Program-made: the position numbers and the translations under genes
Shown: positions 17,230 through 25,200 of the stretch, one piece after another
Layout: every line of letters begins with the position of its first letter
How positions within the stretch are numbered: the first letter of the stretch is position 1
Assembly: GCA_039802005.1 (NCBI GenBank)
Contig: JBDRVV010000027.1
Location: 1 to 33,262 of the forward strand
Reading direction: 5' to 3'
Source of the DNA: a candidate division WOR-3 bacterium
Lineage (GTDB): Bacteria; Hydrothermota; Tepidihabitantia; SM23-42; JAOAFX01
Length of the DNA stretch: 33,262 nucleotides
The notes under the pieces: generated by a model
The model's database searches: none
What the model saw: the letters and a program-made list of their open reading frames with translations, nothing else
What the model was told of the DNA's origin: nothing

Positions 17230-17525
17230 TTAAATCTGTGATTATAATAGTAATATCGATTTTATTTATTTTCTTTATAGTGCACCTATTTCTGGCATCG
17301 CACGTAAACAAAAAAAATAAATATATAACTCTCAATGAGGTGATTCCCGAGGCACGTATAATTTCTGAGACCGAAGGCATAATTGAATACGAAGGAAAGA
17401 AATTTATACTCGGGTTGAATGATTTGAATAGGAAAAGAGAGTTAATAAATATTCTGCGATTGGATACAATCAGTGGTTATACAGTTGTTGATATGCGATT
17501 TAGAAGAGAAATAATAGTGAGGTAG
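17226..17525 (+). CDS. ftsQ: Putative minimal FtsQ/DivIB-like division protein
   Basis: A 99-residue bitopic protein: one transmembrane helix (about 4-24), a short extracytoplasmic part, and the ending TVVDMRFRREIIVR (86-99). That ending matches the typical FtsQ/DivIB C-terminus, a strand with (V/I)D(L/M/V)R(F/Y) followed by (I/V)(I/V/A)(V/L)R. Position, between murB and ftsA, is that of ftsQ. Typical FtsQ has about 250 residues with a POTRA domain. Here there is room for only about 75 residues outside the membrane, so POTRA must be missing. The frame is intact and the flanking genes overlap or lie close, so I see no sign of truncation by deletion. It may instead be an unrelated small membrane protein in the same slot. 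Confidence 0.5.
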   Translation: MIKSVIIIVISILFIFFIVHLFLASHVNKKNKYITLNEVIPEARIISETEGIIEYEGKKFILGLNDLNRKRELINILRLDTISGYTVVDMRFRREIIVR

Positions 17526-17569
17526 TATGTTTTTTAAAATATTTTTAATATAAAAAACTTGTTTATTGG

Positions 17570-17587
17570 GCACCCCAGGAGGTGTGC
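17570..17587 (+). promoter_or_regulatory. Imperfect hairpin presenting the ftsA ribosome binding site
   Basis: GCACCCC (17570-17576) can pair with GGTGTGC (17581-17587) with one C-T mismatch around the loop AGGA, just before ATG 17588. The AGGAGGT ribosome binding site (17577-17583) lies in the loop and 3' arm. It could temper ftsA translation. The stem is short, so this is tentative. Confidence 0.35.
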
Positions 17588-18820
17588 ATGGCAAAAAAAG
17601 ATAGAATCGTAGGCGTTGATTTGGGTACAACTAAGGTGGCGGCAATCATTGCTGAGGTTGAAGACAATGAATTGAAGATAGTGGGGGTTGGTTCAACACC
17701 ATCCTATGGTATGAAAAGGGGCGTTATCGTAAACTTAGAAAAGGCAATAACATCAATTAAGAAGGCAATTGAAGAGGCTTCAAAAATGGCGGGTGTTAAG
17801 GTTGACTCTTGTTATGCTGGTATCTCAGGTTCTCACATTGAGAGTATTAATGCACACGCAATGATTGCCACATCAAGAACCGGGGGAATAATCACCAAGC
17901 GTGATATTGAACGGGTCATCGAGCAGGCAAAGGCAATAATTCTGCCGATGGACCGCGAGATAATTCACGCAATTCCCATTGAATATATTGTAGATAATGA
18001 AAGAGGAATAAAGGATCCTATCGGAATGAGTGGTGTAAAACTTGAGGCGGAAGTGCATATTGTAACCGCCGCGATTGCTTCGGCACAGAATATTTATACT
18101 GCACTCCATCGTGCGGGATTGAAGGTTAAAGACCTCGTACTACAGCCACTGGCATCTTCATATGCTGTGCTCCAGCCTGATGAACTTGACTTGGGTGTAT
18201 GTTTGCTTGATATTGGCGGCGGAACTACTGACCTGGCGATATTCTATGATGGTTCAATCCGCTATTCACAGGTAATTCCTTTAGGGGGTGAGTATATCAC
18301 GAATGATATCGCAATAGGAATAAGAACTCCCCACAATCAGGCTGAAGCAATAAAGAAAAAATATGCAACACTGACATTAAGAGAAGAAGAAAAACAGGAA
18401 GAAATAAAAGTGCCTGGCATCGGTGGACGAGAGGATAGGGTTATAACCAAAGAAACATTGTATAATATTATTAGTCCGCGAGTAGAAGAAATTCTAATGA
18501 TTGCAAATCGTGAGATTAAAAAGAGTGGATTTTCTGATGTCCTTGGTGCAGGTGTTGTCATTACAGGAGGCACGGCAAGACTTGGCAGTCTTGACCGATT
18601 TGCTGAAGAAATTTTCAATCTACCGGTTAAGATTGGAATACCAAGAAAGATCGGCGGTCTTACCGATATCATTCTTGACCCAATTTACGCCACCGGTGTC
18701 GGGCTGATACTCTATGGTTTTGAAAAGAAGAATGTCTCACTCATTCAGCGCGAAAAAGGTATGAGTATCATTGAGGCAATTAAAAAAAGGTTTGAGGACC
18801 TGTTTAACAAATATTTTTGA
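17588..18820 (+). CDS. ftsA: Cell-division protein FtsA
   Basis: A 410-residue actin-like ATPase that tethers FtsZ to the membrane. It opens with the phosphate-1 motif IVGVDLGTTKVAAII (7-21), followed by the 1C subdomain insert typical of FtsA, then phosphate-2 LLDIGGGTTDLAIF, and the adenosine motif GVVITGGTARLGSL. The C-terminal stretch SIIEAIKKRFEDLFNKYF is an amphipathic helix, the membrane-targeting sequence. An in-frame GTG at 17582 exists, but ATG 17588 sits 4 nt after AGGAGGT and is preferred. A 62-nt AT-rich gap after the ftsQ-like gene leaves room for an internal promoter, though I see no convincing one. Confidence 0.96.
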   Translation: MAKKDRIVGVDLGTTKVAAIIAEVEDNELKIVGVGSTPSYGMKRGVIVNLEKAITSIKKAIEEASKMAGVKVDSCYAGISGSHIESINAHAMIATSRTGGIITKRDIERVIEQAKAIILPMDREIIHAIPIEYIVDNERGIKDPIGMSGVKLEAEVHIVTAAIASAQNIYTALHRAGLKVKDLVLQPLASSYAVLQPDELDLGVCLLDIGGGTTDLAIFYDGSIRYSQVIPLGGEYITNDIAIGIRTPHNQAEAIKKKYATLTLREEEKQEEIKVPGIGGREDRVITKETLYNIISPRVEEILMIANREIKKSGFSDVLGAGVVITGGTARLGSLDRFAEEIFNLPVKIGIPRKIGGLTDIILDPIYATGVGLILYGFEKKNVSLIQREKGMSIIEAIKKRFEDLFNKYF

Positions 18821-18831
18821 AAGGAGGTATT

Positions 18832-19944
18832 ATGTTAGGTTTAGTCCAAGAGCCAAAATTTTGTGCTAAAATAAAACTCATCGGTGTTGGTGGGGCTGGG
18901 TGCAATACTGTAAGTTTTGCCCATGCCTTCGGTATTGAGGGTGTTGAACTGGTGGCTGTTAATACGGATGCCCAGCATCTCCAATATTATTGTCAGGCTT
19001 CTGAAAAAATTCAGATTGGAATAAATCTGACCCGGGGACTTGGGGCAGGTGGTGATCCGGAAACGGGACGTAAAGCAGCAGAGGAATCACGCGAAGAAAT
19101 AAAGAATGTTGTTAAAGACGCAGATATGGTATTCATTGCCTGTGGAGAAGGTGGCGGAACCGGAACAGGCGCGTCACCGGTAATTGCTAAAGAAGCAAAA
19201 GACGCCGGTGCTCTCGTCATCGCAGTAGTTACCAAACCCTGGAGCCACGAAGCACCAAGAAAGTTGAAGATAGCAGAGAGAGGTATAGAGGAACTCGGTG
19301 AAGTTGTTGATACATTGATTTGTATACCTAATGATAAGATAAATATGGTTTTTCCCCAGGATCAGAATGCGGTTGATACATTGAAGGCTGGAAATATTGT
19401 ACTCTTTAATGCAATAAAAGGCATTGCAGAATTGATAACAAAACCCGGTATAATGAACCTTGATTTTGCGGATGTTCGTGCAGTAATGACTGAGAAAGGT
19501 AAAGCAATCCTCGGACTTGGTATAAGTGAGGGTGAAAATCGTGCAACCCAGGCTGCACAGGCTGCAATTTCTTCACCACTACTTGATAATATTTCAATTA
19601 GCAGTGCAAGGGGCATTTTGATAAACATTAGTGGTTCTGATGTTAAGATGAAAGAGGTTACTGAAGCAGCAAATCTTATTATGGGTGCAGTAAATAATGC
19701 TGATGTTAACGCTAAAATTGGGCTTGTGGTTGATGAGAATATGAATAACAAAGTTCAAATACTTGTTGTTGCAACGGGCATTACCGAAGAAATTTCTGAA
19801 TCAAAGATTGATGTTGGAATACGTGCTGAAAATCTTGATTGGCCAACTTTTAAACGTCGCGAGACCAAAAAGGAAACCAAGGAAAAGGCGTATAATCCTA
19901 ATGACCTTGATATACCGACCTTTTTAAGAAGGCAGGTGGATTAA
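18832..19944 (+). CDS. ftsZ: Cell-division GTPase FtsZ
   Basis: A 370-residue tubulin homologue that forms the Z-ring. GTP-binding elements: IGVGGAGCNTV (17-27), VNTDAQHL, the tubulin signature GGGTGTG (107-113) and the T7 region around NLDFADVRAVM (209-219). The globular core ends near residue 318. A short linker then holds LDWPTFKRR (335-343), and the protein ends LDIPTFLRRQVD (359-370), the conserved C-terminal peptide that binds FtsA. The two motifs look like a duplication. ATG 18832 follows AAGGAGG by 4 nt and is preferred to a TTG at 18817. It lies 11 nt after ftsA. Confidence 0.97.
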   Translation: MLGLVQEPKFCAKIKLIGVGGAGCNTVSFAHAFGIEGVELVAVNTDAQHLQYYCQASEKIQIGINLTRGLGAGGDPETGRKAAEESREEIKNVVKDADMVFIACGEGGGTGTGASPVIAKEAKDAGALVIAVVTKPWSHEAPRKLKIAERGIEELGEVVDTLICIPNDKINMVFPQDQNAVDTLKAGNIVLFNAIKGIAELITKPGIMNLDFADVRAVMTEKGKAILGLGISEGENRATQAAQAAISSPLLDNISISSARGILINISGSDVKMKEVTEAANLIMGAVNNADVNAKIGLVVDENMNNKVQILVVATGITEEISESKIDVGIRAENLDWPTFKRRETKKETKEKAYNPNDLDIPTFLRRQVD

Positions 19945-19988
19945 GAGTACAAAAAGATTTAAATTTTCCATTTTTATGGGGTTGAATT

Positions 19989-20909
19989 ATGAGTAATAAA
20001 ATCTACGATTTATTAATTGTAGGAGCAGGTCCGGCAGGTTTGACGGCAGGTATTTATGGAGCCAGATCAGGAATGAGTACTATATTAATTGAAAAAGGTA
20101 TTGCGGGCGGTATTATGACGACCACGGATTTGATTGAGAACTATCCAGGATTTCCTGACGGTATAACCGGTAGCCAACTCGGCGATATGATTAAAAGGCA
20201 GTGTCAGCGTTTTGGTGCGGAAATAATGAATGGAGAAGTAAAGGGTATAAAAAAAGAGGATGGGATATTCCATATTTATTTAGATAAAGCCGAAATTTTA
20301 TCACGGACTATTATCATCGCAACAGGTTCATCTCCTCGCCGATTGAATGTGCCGGGTGAAGAAAGATTTTTGGGCAGAGGTGTTAGTTATTGTGCAACCT
20401 GCGATGGTCCTCTTTTCAAAAAACAGGATATTGCAATCATCGGCTGCGGAAATTCCGGTCTTCAGGAAGGGCGTTTTCTTTTAAAATTTGTTCGTTCCAT
20501 TACATTTATTGAAATTTTGCCCAAAATTACCGGTGATAAGATTCTCTATGATTATTTTGCCAATACTGAAAATGTAAAATTTCTGCTTGGCTATGAGGTA
20601 TTAAGTATTGACGGCGAAATGCGTGTGGAGTCAATAAAGGTTAAGAATAGATCAACCGGCGAAGTGTTGAATATAAAGGTAGGTGGCTTATTTATTTATG
20701 TTGGTTTGATACCCAATTCGCAATTTATAAAAGATTTTTTGAAAACCGATGAGCAGGGCTTTATTATTACCGATGAAAATTATGAAACATCAATACCTGG
20801 TATTTTTGCAGTAGGCGATGTAAGGGCAAAGAGAATTCGTCAGGTCGTTGTAGCCTGCAGTGAGGGTGCTCAGGCAGCAATCAATGCCCACCATTATCTT
20901 GAAAGGTAA
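19989..20909 (+). CDS. trxB: Thioredoxin-reductase-like flavoprotein with atypical nucleotide site
   Basis: A 306-residue low-molecular-weight thioredoxin reductase-type protein. It shows the FAD-binding GAGPAGLTAGIYGARSG (12-28), ENYPGFP, redox-active C135-A-T-C138, and C-terminal GIFAVGDVRAKRIRQVVVA, where FAD contacts fall. The second Rossmann motif is GCGNSG (152-157) rather than GGGDSA, and the HRR-type NADPH-phosphate-binding segment is replaced by FIEILPKITGD. The electron donor may therefore not be NADPH: NADH or ferredoxin-type donors are known in divergent members. No thioredoxin gene is adjacent. It starts 44 nt after ftsZ on the same strand and may be cotranscribed. Confidence 0.85.
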   Translation: MSNKIYDLLIVGAGPAGLTAGIYGARSGMSTILIEKGIAGGIMTTTDLIENYPGFPDGITGSQLGDMIKRQCQRFGAEIMNGEVKGIKKEDGIFHIYLDKAEILSRTIIIATGSSPRRLNVPGEERFLGRGVSYCATCDGPLFKKQDIAIIGCGNSGLQEGRFLLKFVRSITFIEILPKITGDKILYDYFANTENVKFLLGYEVLSIDGEMRVESIKVKNRSTGEVLNIKVGGLFIYVGLIPNSQFIKDFLKTDEQGFIITDENYETSIPGIFAVGDVRAKRIRQVVVACSEGAQAAINAHHYLER

Positions 20910-20931
20910 CTGGAATTAACAAAGATTGTTA

Positions 20932-20959
20932 TTGATTTAAGGTATATACTGGATATACT
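20932..20959 (+). promoter_or_regulatory. Possible promoter giving a leaderless permease mRNA
   Basis: TTGATT (20932-20937) and TATACT (20954-20959) are 16 bp apart, and the expected start point falls at or next to ATG 20966. No ribosome binding site precedes that ATG, which would suit leaderless initiation. The sequence is AT-rich and a second TATACT lies at 20945-20950, so the match could be chance. Confidence 0.35.
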
Positions 20960-20965
20960 CATATA

Positions 20966-22117
20966 ATGGAAAAGATATTACCATATTTTGCAATTGCAAT
21001 TCTGGCAATTTTCGTGCTTGTATCCAGAGTTTTTACCCCAATCTGGCTATTGGTTCTGGCAATATTCATTTTGTGGCAGTATAGAAGAACAAAGGAGATA
21101 AGACCTTTATTTTTTGCCTCATTCTTTTTATTATGTGCTTATTTGATTATTTATTATTTCGCTATACTTATTCCGTTTATCATTGGGGTGGGTATCGCAT
21201 ATATTGTCGCTCCACTCATTGATAGATTGGAACAAAAAAAGATCCCGCGGATTCTGGCAATTCTTATGGTGCTTTTGCCTTTGATTGCAATAGTCCCATT
21301 CATTCTATTTTTATTAACAATAAACCTTATTAGTGAGGTCAAGATTTTAATCGAAAAAGTCCCAGAACTGATCAATCGTAGTAAATTGGTTATCAATGGA
21401 CTGATTAGGACACTTGATGCAATTGGTGTGACAATCAATCAAGAGATAGTGCTTAATGCGATAAATAATTATTTTGGAACTCTGCTTAATGGTTTACTTC
21501 AGACAATTTTACAGATTGGTCAGGGCGTAAAGGGAATAATATTTCTTTTATATAATTTTATTTTAACCCCTGTTGTGTCCTATATTGTACTCGCTGACCG
21601 GGAAAAGATTGCTCAATGGATTAAAAATCTATTACCCGAAGAAGAACAACAAGGGTTTAACAATTTCATCAAAAAACTGAATGTGAGTTTTTCACGGTAT
21701 TTTCGCGGACAATTTATTTTAATGGTTATTGTTGGTTTTATTATAGGATCCTTGCTTTGGCTTTCAGGGATAAGATACTATGTATTTTTGGGAATTGTTG
21801 CAGGTTTATGTAATTTAATTCCCAATGTAGGTTTTGTATTAAGTCTGATCATTGCGATTATTGTTGGACTTTTCACACCTCCACCTATAATGACATTAAT
21901 TAAAATATTATTAATTTATCTGGGTGAACAGTTGTTGGAAAATTTCATTTTGGGACCAATAATTATTGGGAAGGCGGCGCGTTTGAATCCGGCAATTGTT
22001 ATTCTCGCTCTAATATTGGGTGGAACAATTGCCGGATTTTGGGGATTGGTTCTTGTGGTACCAATAATTATATTCCTGCGTGAATTCTTGAATCACTTCT
22101 TTGGTTTAAGATTATAA
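20966..22117 (+). CDS. AI-2E family (UPF0118/PerM-like) membrane transporter
   Basis: A 383-residue polytopic membrane protein with about eight helices. Two or three form an N-terminal hydrophobic block, followed by a central extramembrane helical region (about 120-185: SEVKILIEKVPELINRSK). A C-terminal bundle includes SRYFRGQFILMVIVGFIIG, GLCNLIPNVGFVLSLIIAIIVG and LENFILGPIIIGKAARLNP. The (I/L)IPNVG(F/P) segment and the LxPxI(I/M)G...LNP ending are family hallmarks. Members are reported as exporters or Na+/H+ antiporters; the substrate cannot be told here. The gene converges with rpoC. Confidence 0.9.
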   Translation: MEKILPYFAIAILAIFVLVSRVFTPIWLLVLAIFILWQYRRTKEIRPLFFASFFLLCAYLIIYYFAILIPFIIGVGIAYIVAPLIDRLEQKKIPRILAILMVLLPLIAIVPFILFLLTINLISEVKILIEKVPELINRSKLVINGLIRTLDAIGVTINQEIVLNAINNYFGTLLNGLLQTILQIGQGVKGIIFLLYNFILTPVVSYIVLADREKIAQWIKNLLPEEEQQGFNNFIKKLNVSFSRYFRGQFILMVIVGFIIGSLLWLSGIRYYVFLGIVAGLCNLIPNVGFVLSLIIAIIVGLFTPPPIMTLIKILLIYLGEQLLENFILGPIIIGKAARLNPAIVILALILGGTIAGFWGLVLVVPIIIFLREFLNHFFGLRL

Positions 22118-22142
22118 TATTTTTAAATTATTATTGAAAAAA

Positions 22143-22277
<135 letters not shown>

Positions 22278-25200
22278 TTATACTGAAGCATCGGCAAGAA
22301 CCTTGGCAGTTTCCTGGAATGAGGCAGCAGAGAAGAAAGATTCACTGGAAAGAGCAGCCCTGGTTATTCCCAATAGCTGAGGACCGTATGTTGCAGGTTT
22401 GAGATCTTCACCCTGGGCGGCCATTATTTTTTGATTGGTTTCCATTACCCGCCGTTTGTCAACGATTTCACCACTAACAAAAGGTGTAGAGCCTGGATCA
22501 TCAATTTTTACTTTCTGAAGCATTTGACGCACAATCACTTCAATATGTTTATCATCAATCTTTACATCCTGAATTCTATAAACCTCAAGAATTTCATTGA
22601 CCAAAAATCTCTGTGTCTCCATTGGCCCTTTAATTCTTAAAATATCATGAGGGTCTATCGGCCCTTCACACAATGGGTCGCCTGCCTTTATTTGTTCTCC
22701 AGAATGGACTTTTAGGAATCTTGATGTCGGTATTTTATAAACCTTTTTATCGCCAGCATCAGGGGTCACAGTAATTATCCAGGTTCCTTTTTCTTCTTCG
22801 ATATCTACAATTCCGTCAATTTCAGAAACCACAGCCGCATCTTTAACATATTTTGCTTCAAAAAGTTCTTCAACCCTGGGAAGACCACCAGTTATGTCTT
22901 TGCTCTTTCCAATTTCCTTTGGAATACGTGCAATTAAGGTTCCTGGAGTTATCATTTCGTCTTTTTTTACCATAAGGTATGCCCCTGCAGGAATTGAAAA
23001 ACTCTTGATTTCTTTTTCAGTTTTGGGGTCACAAATAATTATTTTGGGATGGAGTTTACGCATACGGTCTTCAACGATAATCGCCTGCTTACCTCCGGAT
23101 CTTTCATCTACCCAGTTTTCCTGCAGTGTTAAATTGGGTTCTATATCTTTGTATTTTATCTTGCCCCCAACGGGTGATACAATAGGAATAGAATAAGGGT
23201 CCCACTCAAATAAAATTTCACCTTCGCTGACAGTTTGTTTGTCTTTTACATAAATCGTGGCGCCGATTGGTATATTATAGGTTGTTTTGCGCAGTTTTTC
23301 TTTTGGTGTTTCTTTACTTTTTGGAATTTCTTTTAGAATTATTCTTCCTTTATCATTTAAACTAACAAGTTTGCCCTCAGCATTTTCAACTACCGAAATT
23401 TTTTCAAACAAAATTTCACCATCAAAATCAGCAGCGCGTTCTGTGCTTTCTGCAATCCTGAGCGCTGCGCCACCAACATGGAATGTCCTTAAGGTAAGCT
23501 GGGTGCCAGGCTCGCCAATTGATTGGGCGGCTATAATTCCTACGGCTTCACCAAGTTCTACCATTCTTCCAGTGGCAAGATTCCTACCATAACATTTAGC
23601 ACATAGTCCAACCGGTGCCTCACAGGTCAAGATTGACCGAACTTTGACACTATTAATTCCTCTTTTTTCTATTTTTTCTGCCGTATCATCATCTATTTCT
23701 TCACCTGCCTTGACCATAATTTCGTTTGTGGTTGGATCAACAATGTCTATCAATGCAACGCGTCCTTTAATTCTTTCGCTCAATGGTTCAACTATTTTTT
23801 CACCTTCTTTTAATGCGGTGATTTCCTGCCCCAAAATTGTTCCACAGTCTTCAATGGTTATCGTAACATTCTGGGCTACATCAACGAGTCTTCTTGTCAA
23901 ATAACCGGCATCTGCAGTCTTTAAGGCAGTGTCGGCTAACCCTTTTCTTGCACCGTGGGTGGATATAAAATACTCAAGAACAGTGAGCCCTTCTTTGCAG
24001 GAAGATTTTATGGGTGTCTCAATTATTTGAACTGCGCTTACCTTACGTTGGGGCTTAGACATCAATCCCCGCAAGCCGCATATTTGATTAGCCTGATTTC
24101 TTGAGCCCCTTGCACCCGATTCTACCATCATATAAAGAGGATTGAATCCAGCACGATCCTGTCCTAATTCTCTGATTAATTCTTCTTCTATGTCACTTGC
24201 TACCTTTGTCCAGGTATCTATTACTTTATTGTATCTCTCAGTTTCCGATATTAATCCTCTTTTATGGGCATTGTTAATTTCTGTAACCTCTTTTAAACCT
24301 TCGTCCCATAATTTTTCTTTATCCTTTGGGCTTTTCATATCATCAATACCTATGGTCAATCCTGAACGGGTCGCATATTCAAAACCGAGTTTTTTAATAT
24401 TATCAAGAAGTTCAACCGTTTTTGTGGTACCAAATTTATTTAGGCATTCGTCAACGATTGAGGCAATTTTTTTCTTGGTCAATGTTTCATTTTTAAAACG
24501 CATTTCTTCGGGCAGGAATTGATTGAAGATTACTCTTCCGGGCGTGGTTTCAATTCTTTTATCTTTGTATTTATATAATATCGGATCATGCAGAGAGAGA
24601 TATTTATTTTCTAAGGCAAAGTTAATTTCATCAATATCATCGTATAATTTTACCGGTTTGGCATTACCACGCTTTTTTGTAAGATAATGTAGTCCAATGA
24701 CAATATCCTGGGTGGGGATCATCATCGCCTTGCCGTTTGCTGGACTTCTGATATTGTGAATGGAAAGCATTAGCAGGTATGATTCCATTATCGCCTCAGG
24801 CGATAGCGGAATATGAACACTCATTGTATCTCCATCAAAATCGGCATTATAAGGCACACATACAAGTGGGTGAATGGCAATAGCGCGTCCTTCTTTTAAA
24901 ACCGGTAAAAATGCCTGGATTGATACGCGGTGGAGCGTCGGAGCCCTATTTAATAAAACAGGATGTTCTTTTATTACTTCTTCTAAGATTTCATAGACTT
25001 CGGCAGAGCGGGAGCGAACAAGTCTGCGTGCACTTCTTTCTGAATCGACAACGCCTCTCTCTTCAAGCTTACGAATTATCATCGGTTTGAATAATTCAAG
25101 TGCCATTTCTTTCGGAATGCCACATTCGTATAATCTGAGATTCGGGTCAACAACTATCACTGATCGCCCAGAGTAATCTACTCTCTTACCCAGCAAATTT

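Noticed and set aside
22118-22142. A bidirectional terminator between the permease gene and rpoC
   Set aside because: The gap is AT-rich with no stable GC stem; I cannot support a terminator.
22278-22280. Selenocysteine or pyrrolysine insertion at the rpoC stop
   Set aside because: Those recoding systems use UGA and UAG. This codon is UAA, and homologues have Ala, Ser or Glu here.
23287-24522. Plus-strand open frames of 86-126 codons opposite rpoC, and similar ones opposite rpoB
   Set aside because: They show no family resemblance or ribosome binding sites and mirror the conserved minus-strand genes, so they are antisense shadows.
24787-24803. Palindrome TATCGCCTCAGGCGATA inside rpoC, with a similar CGCCTCAGGCGA near 26134
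   Set aside because: Both lie in codons for the peptide SPEAI, so codon choice for a repeated peptide explains them.
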